Assembly: GCF_003248355.1 (NCBI RefSeq)
Contig: NZ_QKWY01000003.1
Coordinates: 124,001 to 188,000, forward strand
DNA from: Streptomyces sp. AC1-42W
GTDB taxonomy: Bacteria; Actinomycetota; Actinomycetes; Streptomycetales; Streptomycetaceae
Length of the DNA: 64,000 bases
Direction: 5' to 3'
Under the pieces are notes generated by a model. That model saw only the letters and a list, made by a program, of their open reading frames with translations. It was not told where the DNA came from and ran no database searches. Positions 9,064 to 17,110 of the stretch are shown here, piece after piece. Made by a program: the position numbers and the translations under genes. Numbering within the stretch: position 1 is the stretch's first letter; each line of letters opens with the position of its first letter.

Positions 9064-9085
9064 GTGTTCGCTCTTTGGCGAACAC
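9064..9085. promoter_or_regulatory. Inverted repeat, probable repressor operator
   Basis: GTGTTCGC-N6-GCGAACAC is a perfect 8-bp inverted repeat between the divergent EamA and ArsR-like genes. A related half-site region (TATTCGCC..GACGAACAC) follows about 60 bp to the right. Position and symmetry fit an operator bound by the ArsR-like protein, controlling the transporter and itself. This is inferred from position only. Confidence 0.5.
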
Positions 9086-9201
9086 GCGGGTTAACGTATA
9101 CATCTGACCGGGAGCCGGTCAACAGGTATTCGCCAACCGACGAACACTCAATCGCCGCACACCGTTCCGCACAACCGTTCCGAACTGGGAGAACCGCTGC
9201 C

Positions 9202-9534
9202 GTGAAGCCGCTCCAGCACCCCCGTGCCGAGGACATCAACATCTATGCCGTGCTCCACGCGCTGGCCGAACCGGCCCGTATGCAGATCGTGCGGACCCTC
9301 GCCGCGGCCGGCGGCAAGCCGTGCGGCACCTTCGGCATCAACCTGAGCAAGTCGACCCTGTCCGCGCACTTCAAGGTGTTGCGCGAGGCCGGGATCATCC
9401 GCCAGGAGACGGCCCCGGGCAACTCCCGCCTCAACACGCTGCGCCGGGCGGAACTCGACGCCCGTTTCCCCGGCCTGCTCGCCTCCGTGCTCGACGCGGT
9501 CGACCGGACGGAGCCCCCGCTCCCGGCCGCCTGA
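9202..9534 (+). CDS. ArsR-type winged-helix regulator
   Basis: This is a protein of about 110 residues with an ArsR/HTH_20-like winged helix: HALAEPARMQIVRTLAA, then the recognition helix region LSKSTLSAHFKVLREAGIIRQE and the wing TAPGNSRLNTLRRAELDARF. It lacks the Cys metal-binding box of arsenic sensors, so it is more likely a redox or small-molecule sensor. The GTG at 9202 is chosen because GGGAGA precedes it by about 10 nt. It is divergent from the EamA transporter and probably represses it. Confidence 0.8.
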   Translation: MKPLQHPRAEDINIYAVLHALAEPARMQIVRTLAAAGGKPCGTFGINLSKSTLSAHFKVLREAGIIRQETAPGNSRLNTLRRAELDARFPGLLASVLDAVDRTEPPLPAA

Positions 9535-9562
9535 CTCCTCTCGCGGGCGCCCACCCTCGCGT

Positions 9563-9577
9563 ACAACCACTGGTTGT
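9563..9577. promoter_or_regulatory. Palindromic operator-like site upstream of MFS gene
   Basis: ACAACCA-C-TGGTTGT is a perfect 7-1-7 palindrome about 115 bp upstream of the MFS gene start. The same GGTTGT half-motif recurs at about 9594 and 9646. This suggests control by a dimeric TetR-, MarR- or PadR-like repressor, but no such gene lies beside it except the ArsR-like gene just upstream. Confidence 0.4.
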
Positions 9578-9691
9578 CCAGAACCGCCGGATCGGTTGTT
9601 TGACCTGCGCTCGCACCACCCGGTTGGCTCGCTCCGGACACTGACGGGTTGTTCGAGTTGTTCGGTCGAGGGTGCGAGGAGCGCGCTGCGC

Positions 9692-10930
9692 ATGGTGGGC
9701 GGGAGACGGCTGGGGCGGCGTTTCGGGTGGCTGTGGGCGTCGTACGCGGTGAGCGCGTACGGGTCGGGGCTGGGGTTCGGGGCGCTGCCGCTGATCGCCG
9801 TCCTGGTGCTGGACGCCGGGCCCGCCGAGGTGTCCGCGCTGTCCGCCGCGGGGCCCGCGGTGGGGGCGCTGATCGCGGTGCCGCTCGCGCCGTGGGTGGA
9901 GTTCCGGCGCAAGCGGCCGGTGATGATCGGGACGGACCTGGTCCGGTTCGCGGCCATGGCGTCGGTGCCGGTGGCGTACGCCTTCGGGGTGCTGGGGTTC
10001 GCGCAGCTGCTGGTGGTCTCGGCGGTGATCGCGGCGGCGAAGATCGCGTTCGGCGCGGCGAGCGGCGCGTTCCTGAAGGCGCTCGTCCGGCCGGAGGACC
10101 TGCTCGTCGCCAACGCCCGCTTCGAGTCGACGAACTGGAGCTCCATCGCGGTGGGCCCGCCGCTGGGCGGCGCGGCGATCGGGGTGTTCGGGCCGGTCAC
10201 CACCGCGCTGGCCGACGCCCTCAGCTATCTGCTCTCCGCGCTCGGCCTCGCCGCGATCGGGGGCAGGGAGGCGGCGCCGGAACCGGCCGGGCGGAGTCCG
10301 CTGCGCGCGGGGGCGCTGCTGGCCGGCTGGCGGCACATCCTGGGCCATCCGGTGCTGCGGGCGCTCTACCTCAACCAGGTGCTCGTCGCCGGTCTGATCA
10401 TGGCCACCGAACCGCTGCTCGCCGTGCTTCTGCTGCGCGAACTCGGCTTCCCGCCCTGGCAGTACGGCCTCGCCTTCGCCGCGCCGTGCCTGGGCGGGCT
10501 CATCGGCTCCCGGCTGGCCCGCCGGGTCGTCGCCCGGCACGGCCGCGACCGGGTCTTCCGGACCGTGGGCACCCTGCGCGCGGTCTGGCTGATCGGGCTG
10601 GTCCTGGTGCGGCCGGGCGTCGTCGGGCTGGTCACGGTGATGGCGGTCGAGCTGGCCATCATCGTCAACATGAGCCTGTACGGGCCGGTGCTGTCCACGT
10701 ACCGGCTGGAACACACGCCCCATCATCTCGTCGCCCGCACGCTGACGGCCTGGACGATCGGCCAGCAGGCGGCCGTCGCCGTCCTGACCGCGCTCGCCGG
10801 GCTGCTCGCCGGGATCACCGGCCCGCGCACGGCCCTCGCGGTCGCCGGGCTGCTCATCCTGGCCACCCCGCTGCTGCTCCCCCGGCGGGAGCGGGCACCC
10901 CGGACGGCCCTCGACCTCAACCGGACTTGA
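9692..10930 (+). CDS. MFS-family transporter
   Basis: This protein of about 412 residues has eleven to twelve hydrophobic segments and the MFS loop signature (the FRRKRPVMIGTDLVRF region at about residues 70-85, equivalent to the motif A loop). The halves are joined by a hydrophilic link near residue 200. It resembles macrolide-efflux/enterobactin-exporter type MFS_3 proteins. The ATG at 9692 follows GCGAGGA by a suitable distance; the frame opens earlier at 9596 without homology. The substrate is unknown. It may be unrelated to the cluster, since it lies outside the TTGCG-box region. Confidence 0.75.
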   Translation: MVGGRRLGRRFGWLWASYAVSAYGSGLGFGALPLIAVLVLDAGPAEVSALSAAGPAVGALIAVPLAPWVEFRRKRPVMIGTDLVRFAAMASVPVAYAFGVLGFAQLLVVSAVIAAAKIAFGAASGAFLKALVRPEDLLVANARFESTNWSSIAVGPPLGGAAIGVFGPVTTALADALSYLLSALGLAAIGGREAAPEPAGRSPLRAGALLAGWRHILGHPVLRALYLNQVLVAGLIMATEPLLAVLLLRELGFPPWQYGLAFAAPCLGGLIGSRLARRVVARHGRDRVFRTVGTLRAVWLIGLVLVRPGVVGLVTVMAVELAIIVNMSLYGPVLSTYRLEHTPHHLVARTLTAWTIGQQAAVAVLTALAGLLAGITGPRTALAVAGLLILATPLLLPRRERAPRTALDLNRT

Positions 10931-10947
10931 TCGCGACCGGACTTGAT

Positions 10948-10963
10948 CTCAAGCGAACTTGAG
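10948..10963. promoter_or_regulatory. SoxR/MerR-like operator
   Basis: CTCAAG-CGAA-CTTGAG is a perfect 6-bp inverted repeat in the context TCTCAAGCGAACTTGAGG, very close to the known SoxR box consensus CCTCAAGTTNACTTGAGG. It lies 17 nt before the ATG of the broken SnoaL gene. Just upstream is a direct repeat ACCGGACTTGATC (about 10919 and 10936). Redox control of the downstream unit is inferred. No SoxR gene is in the window. Confidence 0.5.
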
Positions 10964-10980
10964 GTTGCAGGATTCCCGGC

Positions 10981-11626
10981 ATGGACACCGATACCGAAAC
11001 ACGCGCACACACCGCCGACCTCGAAGCGATCCGCGAGGTCGTCGCCACCGTCGAACGCTCCCAGCAGCGCAAGAACCCCGACGCGTTCCTGGCCCTCTTC
11101 CGGCCCGACGCGGTCTGGACGACGGCCCACGGCAAGGTCCTCATCGGCATCGACGCGATCTCCGCGTTCACCCGGACCGTGCTGCCCGCCGCCGACTGGG
11201 CCGGGCAGGTCACCTACGAGGTGGCCCACATCCTCTTCATCCGCCCGGACGTCGCGGCGGTCAAGATCCGGCAGCGCTACCTGGCGCCGGAGGAGGAGAG
11301 CGAGGGCGCTCCGCTGTACGTGATGAGCCGGGGCGACGACGACCGGCGACAACGCGTACGGGCCAGGGCTCGACGTCGTGGCCGAGGGCCCCGCCCTGCG
11401 CGTCGCCGAGCGCGGGACCCTGGAACGGCTCGCGGAGCTGTGGATGGCGAAGATCGGATGGCCGTACGACGTGGTCGAGGACGGCTTCCGACACCACCCG
11501 GAGGGCCCCCAGCCGGAGACCTCCGAGGCGCCCGGCGCGGTCGTCCCGGTGTTCGCGGTCCGCCCGGTGAAGATCCTCGCGTTCGGCCGTGGCGAGGCGT
11601 TCAGCCAGACCCGCTTCCGGCCGTGA
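10981..11626 (+). pseudogene. SnoaL-like/PPOX chimeric remnant
   Basis: Two gene fragments are joined out of frame. Frame 1 from the ATG at 10981 encodes about 118 residues of a SgcJ/EcaC-type SnoaL-like (NTF2 fold) protein (LEAIREVVATVERSQQ ... IRQRYLAP ... YVMSR), but breaks where the usual closing WRIAAAQNT strand should come. From about 11340 a second frame reads TTGDNAYGPGLDVVAEG and continues to the stop at 11624-11626 (KIGWPYDVVEDGF, VRPVKILAFGRG). That matches the C-terminal half of an F420/FMN-binding pyridoxamine-oxidase-like protein whose N-terminal half is missing. I infer a deletion that fused two neighbouring genes. The frame-1 continuation to 11745 is Arg-rich shadow translation. 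Confidence 0.65.
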
Positions 11627-11715
11627 GGCGCTGGGCCACCCGCGCAGGCTCCCACAATTACGCCCCGCCGCCGCAGGCACCCTCGTACGCTGGACCCCTG
11701 CACTTGACCTTCCTG

Positions 11716-11731
11716 TTGCATTCCCTTTGCG
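11716..11731 (+). promoter_or_regulatory. TTGCR-N6-TTGCG direct-repeat box
   Basis: TTGCA-TTCCCT-TTGCG is an 11-bp-period direct repeat, 60 nt upstream of the DUF1772 gene at 11791. It matches the boxes at 14994, 27927 (minus), 31324 and 63902. An 11-bp repeat is the geometry bound by SARP activators. The hexamer expected as -10 (TTGACT at 11742) is poor, so this is the weaker of the set. Confidence 0.45.
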
Positions 11732-11790
11732 CAGAGGAGAGTTGACTTGCGCAGGCACCGCCGTACCGGCAGAAGCTGAGGGGTCAGGCA

Positions 11791-12285
11791 ATGGAGATCG
11801 CACAAACGCTCGCGCTCATCGCGGCCACCGTGACGACGGGGCTGGTCAGCGGACTGTTCTACGGCTTCGCCATCTCCGTGATGCCGGCACTGCGCGGGGC
11901 GGGGGACCGTACGTTCATCGATGTGATGCAGCGGGTCAACGTGGCCATCCTCAACGGGTGGTTCGTGCTCGGCTACATCGGGGCCCTGGTGTTCACCGGG
12001 CTCGCGGTGGGGCTCCAGTTCGGTGGCGGGGACCGGGACGCGGTGGTGCCGACCGTCGCGGCGCTCGTCTGCTACATCGCGTCGATGGGGGTGACCAGCC
12101 GGCTGAACATCCCGCTGAACAACGCGCTGGACGCGGCGGGCCCGGTGGACGGGATCGCCCGGCCTGAGGCGGTGCGGGCGGAGTTCGAGGGGGCCTGGGC
12201 GCGGGGGAACGTGCTGCGGACGCTGCTGTGCATCGCCGCCACCGGGCTGCTGTGCTGGGCCCTCGTCCTCAACGGCGGCAGCTGA
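11791..12285 (+). CDS. DUF1772 membrane protein (anthrone-oxygenase-like fold)
   Basis: This 164-residue protein has four hydrophobic segments and the DUF1772 hallmarks: TGLVSGLFYGFAISVMPAL near the N terminus (residues 15-35), the mid motif MGVTSRLNIPLNNAL, and a C-terminal FEGAWARGNVLRTLLC. The family includes fungal anthrone oxygenases that oxidise anthrones to anthraquinones without obvious cofactors; most bacterial members are uncharacterised. Good spacing from GCTGAGGGG supports the ATG at 11791. A SARP-like box lies upstream. It faces another DUF1772 gene across a strong hairpin. A role in quinone formation in the nearby aromatic pathway is possible but unproven. Confidence 0.75.
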   Translation: MEIAQTLALIAATVTTGLVSGLFYGFAISVMPALRGAGDRTFIDVMQRVNVAILNGWFVLGYIGALVFTGLAVGLQFGGGDRDAVVPTVAALVCYIASMGVTSRLNIPLNNALDAAGPVDGIARPEAVRAEFEGAWARGNVLRTLLCIAATGLLCWALVLNGGS

Positions 12286-12293
12286 TACGCGCG

Positions 12294-12332
12294 GGAGGGC
12301 GGGTACGGGGCCCGTGCCCGTACCCGCCCTCC
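12294..12332. terminator. Bidirectional terminator hairpin
   Basis: A perfect 16-bp stem, GGAGGGCGGGTACGGG / CCCGTACCCGCCCTCC, with a 7-nt loop lies between the two convergent DUF1772 genes, 8 nt past one stop and 13 nt past the other. Confidence 0.8.
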
Positions 12333-12345
12333 CCGGGGCGCCGGC

Positions 12346-12972
12346 TCAGCGGCCGGCGGACAGCAGCGCTTCCGCGCGGCCGTGCAGCTTGGCGGCGTAC
12401 GCCGCGCAGCCGAGGGCCGCCGTGGTGAGGAGCGTACGGAAGATGTTGACGGTCTCCCAGGTGCCCTTGAACTTGTCGACCAGGGAGAAGTCGTGGATCT
12501 TGGCCGGGTCGCCGAGGTCGGCGAGCTGGTTGTTGAGCGGGATCTCGACGCCCATCGTGAGCATCAGGACGACGAGGTAGAGGACGGCGGCGAGACCGGC
12601 CCACAGGGCGATGGTCTTCCGTCCCCGGCGGAACTCCAGGAACGCGGCGAGGCCCGCGGCGACGATGGCCCCCATGAAGATGAGCGCGAACAGGCCGTTG
12701 CCGTCGATCATCGCGTTGAACTGCTGCATCGCGGTCACGTAGGTGCGGTCGTCGGTCTTGGCGAGGCCTGGCATGACGGAGACGTCGTAGGCGAAGAACA
12801 GGCCGGCCATGAGCCCGAGCGTGATCACCGAGATCATGTGCAGCCAGCCCGCGGCCTTGTTCGGGCGGTCCTCCCGCGGCGGCACGGGCGCGGCGGGCTG
12901 CCCCCACGGCTGCTGGTACGGCGCCTGCGCGCCGGTGGGGCTCTGCTGCTGCGGGTACTGATTGGGTGTCAT
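12346..12972 (-). CDS. DUF1772 membrane protein with Pro/Gln-rich N terminus
   Basis: This 208-residue protein carries the same family signatures as its convergent neighbour: LMAGLFFAYDVSVMPGL (about residues 54-70), LTMGVEIPLNNQL, and FKGTWETVNIFRTLL. A cytosolic N-terminal extension of about 35 residues rich in Pro and Gln (YPQQQSPTGAQAPYQQ) is an addition not seen in the other two copies. It has four TM segments. Function is unknown. The family link to anthrone oxygenases is only by fold and motif. Confidence 0.75.
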   Translation of the reverse strand: MTPNQYPQQQSPTGAQAPYQQPWGQPAAPVPPREDRPNKAAGWLHMISVITLGLMAGLFFAYDVSVMPGLAKTDDRTYVTAMQQFNAMIDGNGLFALIFMGAIVAAGLAAFLEFRRGRKTIALWAGLAAVLYLVVLMLTMGVEIPLNNQLADLGDPAKIHDFSLVDKFKGTWETVNIFRTLLTTAALGCAAYAAKLHGRAEALLSAGR

Positions 12973-13147
12973 CGGTACGTCCTCGCTCTTGTCCGGTTCG
13001 TAAGTAGGGTGCCGAGGCGCGCTGTTGACGAGGATAGAGGTGCTTTTGCTCCCGCCGCGGGCGCGGAGGCCGCCCTGGACAGGATCACCAGCGTTCCTCC
13101 AGCGAACGTCGAGCGATACTCGAACGGGCGTGCCCGGGTGCGACGGA

Positions 13148-14617
13148 TCAGCGGATGCGCATCTGCGCCATCATGCCCATCGCGGAGTGGTCGAGCAGGT
13201 GGCAGTGGTAGACGTAGGTGCCCCGGTAGGAGTCGAAGGTCGCCTGGAGTTTCACGGTCTCGCCGGGCAGCAGGCACACGGTGTCCTTCAGCCCCGCCTC
13301 GGCCCCGGTCGGCGACTTTCCGTTGCGTTCCAGGACGCGGAACTGCACCAGGTGCATATGGAAGTTGTGCGGCACGTCGGTGTTGGTGTTGGTGACGGTC
13401 CAGACCTCGCTGGCGCCGTACGGGATCTCGGTGTCGATGCGCGCCGGATCGTAGACGCGGCCGTTGATGGTGCCCTGCGGTTCGCCGCCGACGACGGCGA
13501 CGTTCAGGTCGAAGGAGCGCCACCCGGTCACCGGCGGCAGCGGCGGCAGTGTGCGCAGTACGGGCAGCACCCGGCTCGGGTCGGGGGCCTTGCGCACCAC
13601 GTCGAAGCGCATGACCTTGCCCGTCCGGCCGGGATCGCCCGGGCCGAGGGTGTTCTCCAGGACGAGCCGGGTGCCGACCGGGTAGCGGGAGAAGTCGATG
13701 ACGACGTCCGCGCGCTCGGCCGGTGACAGGAGCAGCGAGTCGGTGGTGAAGGGGCGCGGCAGCAGGCCGCCGTCGGAGCCGATCTGGGTGAAGGACGAGC
13801 CGTCGGCCAGCCGCAGCGCGAAGAACCGCAGGTTGGACGAGTTCAGCAGCCGGAAGCGGTACTTGCGGGCGGCGACCCGGAGGTACGGGTACGGCTTGCC
13901 GTTCGCGAGGATCGTGGAGCGGCCCGCCGCGTCGTCCAGGATGTACAGCAGCTGCCCGTCGTCGTCGAAGTGGGCGTCGCGCAGCGCCACGGTGACGTCG
14001 TAGCGCCCGGCCGGCAGCGGCAGCGCCTCCTCCACGTCGTCGGTGAGCAGATAGCTGCCCGACAGGCCCCGGTAGCAGTTCTCGGACTCCGAGTGGTGGG
14101 CGTGGTCATGGTACCAGAGCGAGGCGTGCGGCTGCTGGTTCGGGTACGTGTAGGTGCGGCTCGTCCCGGAGGCGAAGGTGTTCATCGGGCCGCCGTCGCT
14201 GGCGACGGGCACCGAGGCGCCGTGCAGGTGCACCGAGGTGTCCACGCCCAGCCGGTTGTGCTGGCGCATCACCACGGGGCGCCCGGAGCGGGCCCGGACG
14301 ATGCCGCCGGGGAAGTGCCCGTCGTAGGTGAGGACGTCGGTGCTCAGGCCCGGCAGGATCGCGGCGCGGGTGCGGCGCATCGTGATGTCGTAGACGTCGG
14401 CGCCGCCGCGCGTCGCGTCGGGGGTCAGCACGGGCAGCAGGGGCAGCGGCACCTGGAACGGCTGGACGGCGGGGCCCACGGGGGCGGCCGGGCCGGTCGC
14501 GGCGGCGTCCTCGCGCGTGGCGGCGCCCGTCGTCATCAGCGGGGTGAGGGCCGCGCCGGTGAACAGCCCGGCGCCGGTGACGCTCAGGGCGGTCATCAGA
14601 GTGCGTCTGGTCACCAT
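13148..14617 (-). CDS. Tat-exported multicopper oxidase
   Basis: This 489-residue protein starts MVTRRTLMTALSVTGAG, a twin-arginine (TRRT) signal. Three cupredoxin domains carry the four copper-ligand motifs in order: HLHGA (near residue 140), WYHDHAHH (near 180), HNFHMHL (near 410) and YHCHLLDHSAMGMM near the C terminus, the last giving the type 1 and trinuclear site ligands. This fits bilirubin-oxidase/CotA/CumA-like enzymes (phenol or metal oxidation with O2). The ATG at 14617 follows AGGAG by 7 nt. It lies next to, but probably outside, the TTGCG-box-controlled genes. A phenol-coupling role in the cluster is possible. Confidence 0.88.
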   Translation of the reverse strand: MVTRRTLMTALSVTGAGLFTGAALTPLMTTGAATREDAAATGPAAPVGPAVQPFQVPLPLLPVLTPDATRGGADVYDITMRRTRAAILPGLSTDVLTYDGHFPGGIVRARSGRPVVMRQHNRLGVDTSVHLHGASVPVASDGGPMNTFASGTSRTYTYPNQQPHASLWYHDHAHHSESENCYRGLSGSYLLTDDVEEALPLPAGRYDVTVALRDAHFDDDGQLLYILDDAAGRSTILANGKPYPYLRVAARKYRFRLLNSSNLRFFALRLADGSSFTQIGSDGGLLPRPFTTDSLLLSPAERADVVIDFSRYPVGTRLVLENTLGPGDPGRTGKVMRFDVVRKAPDPSRVLPVLRTLPPLPPVTGWRSFDLNVAVVGGEPQGTINGRVYDPARIDTEIPYGASEVWTVTNTNTDVPHNFHMHLVQFRVLERNGKSPTGAEAGLKDTVCLLPGETVKLQATFDSYRGTYVYHCHLLDHSAMGMMAQMRIR

Positions 14618-14652
14618 CACGGAACTCCTGCTGCTTGATTCGGCGGACGCGC

Positions 14653-14860
14653 CTAGGGCCTGTCCGGCGGATCTTCGTGGATCAGCCCGCGGCGTCTGGT
14701 GCATCCCCAAGTTCTCGGCTTCGCTCGAACAGGGGAGACCCCACTTCTCGGCGTGCGCCCGGATCGCCCTCGTACCGGACGTACTTGGGTGATGCGGGCG
14801 TGCGGCGAGAGTGCGTGCCAGGCGTCGCGGGCCCACGAAGATCCACCGGACAGGCCCTAG
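14653..14860. mobile_element. MITE-like non-coding element with long terminal inverted repeats
   Basis: The left end (14654-14680) and the reverse complement of the right end (14833-14859) match over 27 nt with one mismatch (TAGGGCCTGTCCGG then C or T). Similarity resumes after a 4-nt gap (GCCCGCGGCGTCTGGTGC against GCCCGCGACGCCTGGCAC), so the terminal inverted repeats exceed 45 nt. The element is about 208 bp, has no transposase or credible ORF, and is flanked by CTAG-like ends. This is the form of a Streptomyces miniature inverted-repeat transposable element. It sits between the multicopper oxidase and decarboxylase genes, at the likely edge of the biosynthetic cluster. Confidence 0.75.
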
Positions 14861-14993
14861 TGCAGCAAGGGCGGCTCGCACGTGTCTCGGGGGCGGCTAG
14901 GGCGGGCGCGAGGTCGGTCGCTTTATCCCGGTACACCCGGGAATGCCGCTTGAGAACGCGTCCAGACCTGGCCCAGATCCGCCAGGAATCCGC

Positions 14994-15025
14994 TTGCGGC
15001 CGGCTTGCGCTCCGCTCCGTATACC
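14994..15025 (+). promoter_or_regulatory. SARP-type promoter for the decarboxylase operon
   Basis: TTGCG-GCCGGC-TTGCG (14994-15009) is a direct repeat with 11-bp period. Exactly 10 nt later comes TATACC (15020-15025), a good -10 element, and the start codon lies 55 nt further on. The spacing (a 7-bp repeat unit, 8 bp, then -10) is that of SARP-activated promoters. The inverse-strand box at 27927-27942 has the same repeats and the same 10-nt gap to a -10. The stretch 14618-15080 otherwise holds only the MITE and no gene. Confidence 0.6.
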
Positions 15026-15080
15026 TGAGCCGTCCGCTGCCCCACGCCCCTGCCCACCTGCCCCCACCGGAAGGCCGACC

Positions 15081-16472
15081 GTGGATCTTCGTTACTGGCT
15101 GCCGCGTGCCGTAGACGTGGCCGAACACTGGGGAGAACGCTTCGGCCCGTACCGGGAGCACCCGTCGCACCTGGTCGGGGACGAGGAGTTCGGTGCCGCG
15201 TTCGCCGCGTTCTCGAAGCGGCTGGACGACAACTATCCGTTTTTCCATCCGAGCTACGCGGGGCAGATGGTCAAGCCGCCCCATCCCGCGGCGGTCGTCG
15301 GCTACGTCACCGCGATGCTGTTCAACCCGAACAACCACGCCGCCGAGGGCGGTCCGGCCACCACCGAGATGGAACGCGAGTGCGTGGAACTGCTCGCCGG
15401 GATGTTCGGCTTCCGGGGCTCGCACCTGGGCCATCTCACGACGAGCGGGACCATGGCCAACCTGGAGGCGCTGTACGTGGCGCGCCAGACCCACCCCGGA
15501 CGCGGCATCGCGTACAGCGCCGAATGCCACTACACGCACGCCCGCATGTGCGGGGTGCTCGGCGTCGAGGGCCACCGGGTGCCCGCCGACGGACTGGGCC
15601 GCATCGACCTGGACGCCCTGGAACGGCTGCTCGCGGCCGACCGGGTCGGCACGGTGGTGGTGACCACGGGGACGACGGGGCTGGGGGCGGTCGACCCGGT
15701 GCACGAGGTGGTGCCGCTGGCCCGGCGCTACGGCGTACGGGTGCATGTGGACGCCGCCTATGGCGGGTTCTACGCGCTCCTCGGGCGCTCGGACCGGCCC
15801 GAGGGCATCGACGTACGGCCGTGGCGGGCCATCGCGGACTGCGACTCGGTCGTCGTGGACCCGCACAAGCACGGCCTCCAGCCCTACGGGTGCGGGGCGG
15901 TGCTGTTCAACGACGACGCCGCCCGGAACCACCTCGCGCACGACTCGCCGTACACCTACTTCACCGAGGCCGCACTGCACCTGGGCGAGATCAGCCTGGA
16001 GTGCTCGCGGGCCGGGGCGGCGGCCGCCGCGCTCTGGCTGACGCTGCAACTGCTGCCGCTGACCCGGGACGGCTTCGGCGAGATCCTGGCCGGCAGCCGC
16101 CGCGCGGCCGTCGGATGGGCGGAACGCATCGAGGCGTCCGAGGAGCTGGAGACGTACCAGGCACCCCAGCTGGACATCGTCAGCTACTTCCCCGCGACGC
16201 GGCCGCTGACGCTGTCCGCCGTCGACGCCGCGTCCGGCCGGCTGCTCACGGACGGCATGCACGCGGAACGGGACCCCGTGTTCCTCAGCGTGCTGCGGAC
16301 CGACGCGGCGGACTTCGCGCGGCGCAGACCCGATGTGGTGGCCGACGCCGCCACGGCCCGGGTGATGCGCAGCGTCCTGATCAAGCCGGAAGCCGAACTC
16401 CATCTGGACCAGCTGCACGCCCGGGTGGCGCGGCTGGCACACCCCTCATCGAACGGGAGGAAGACTTCGTGA
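15081..16472 (+). CDS. PLP-dependent group II decarboxylase (tyrosine/aromatic amino acid type)
   Basis: This 463-residue fold-type I PLP enzyme has the stacking/phosphate region TTSGTMANLEAL (about residues 120-131), HVDAAYGG with the PLP-ring Asp (near 224) and VDPHKHGLQPYGCG with the Schiff-base Lys (about residue 263). It resembles bacterial tyrosine/glutamate/aromatic-L-amino-acid decarboxylases, so it should release CO2 and an amine from an aromatic or acidic amino acid. The GTG at 15081 is chosen because GGAAGG sits 8 nt before it. It is first in a three-gene overlapping operon, behind the SARP-like promoter. It may supply an amine unit or a tailoring substrate. Confidence 0.82.
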   Translation: MDLRYWLPRAVDVAEHWGERFGPYREHPSHLVGDEEFGAAFAAFSKRLDDNYPFFHPSYAGQMVKPPHPAAVVGYVTAMLFNPNNHAAEGGPATTEMERECVELLAGMFGFRGSHLGHLTTSGTMANLEALYVARQTHPGRGIAYSAECHYTHARMCGVLGVEGHRVPADGLGRIDLDALERLLAADRVGTVVVTTGTTGLGAVDPVHEVVPLARRYGVRVHVDAAYGGFYALLGRSDRPEGIDVRPWRAIADCDSVVVDPHKHGLQPYGCGAVLFNDDAARNHLAHDSPYTYFTEAALHLGEISLECSRAGAAAAALWLTLQLLPLTRDGFGEILAGSRRAAVGWAERIEASEELETYQAPQLDIVSYFPATRPLTLSAVDAASGRLLTDGMHAERDPVFLSVLRTDAADFARRRPDVVADAATARVMRSVLIKPEAELHLDQLHARVARLAHPSSNGRKTS

Positions 16473-17110
16473 CCCACCTGTCCACGTTCCCGCCGCCCCT
16501 GCCGACGGCACCCCGGCCGGCCCTGCGGCGCGCCCGACGCGACGAGACCGGCCCCCTCGCGGCGCTGCTGGCGGACGCGTTCCACGACGACCCGCTCACC
16601 CGCTGGATCACCCCGGACCCGGAGCGCAGGGCGCGGGTGCTGCCCGGCCTGTTCGAGGTGTTCCTCGACATGTCCTTCGGGTACGACGCGGTGACCTGCA
16701 CCCCGGACCTGGACGCCGTGCTGCTGTGGACGCCGCCGGGCGCCCAGGCCGAGCTGGAGGCGCGGGGCGAGGAGTTCGCCGGGCGCTTCGAGGACGTCCT
16801 CGGTGTCCGCGAGGCCGCCTCGCTGGCGCTGATCGCCGAGCTCCAGGCGTCCCGGCACCCGGCCCGGCCGCACTACTACGCGTCGTTCGGCGCGGTGCGC
16901 GGCGGCGCGCGCGGCCGGGGGCTGCTCGGCGCGCTCGTCGCCGGGGTGCTGCGGGAGGCCGACGCGGCGGGCTGCGGAGCCTATGCGGAGGCCAGTTCGC
17001 CCGGCGGCGAGGCGTCGGCGCGGAACCAGGGCTTCGTACGGCTGGGCGAGGACATCGTGCTGCCGGACGGCGGGCCGCGCCTCCGGCCGCTGTGGCGGGA
17101 GCCGCGATGA
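16469..17110 (+). CDS. GNAT-family acetyltransferase
   Basis: This 213-residue protein starts at a GTG that overlaps the decarboxylase stop (GTGA). It shows the GNAT fold: an N-terminal LRRARRDETGPLAALLADAF helix, and a motif A acetyl-CoA pyrophosphate loop at VRGGARGRGLLGALVAGVL (about residues 145-163, the R-G-x-G-L type). Translational coupling to the decarboxylase suggests it N-acetylates the amine produced, or protects it. The substrate is inferred from context only. Confidence 0.75.
   Translation: MTHLSTFPPPLPTAPRPALRRARRDETGPLAALLADAFHDDPLTRWITPDPERRARVLPGLFEVFLDMSFGYDAVTCTPDLDAVLLWTPPGAQAELEARGEEFAGRFEDVLGVREAASLALIAELQASRHPARPHYYASFGAVRGGARGRGLLGALVAGVLREADAAGCGAYAEASSPGGEASARNQGFVRLGEDIVLPDGGPRLRPLWREPR

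Noticed and set aside
14653..14860. Complete insertion sequence
   Set aside because: The element is only 208 bp and has no transposase frame, so it is called MITE-like instead.
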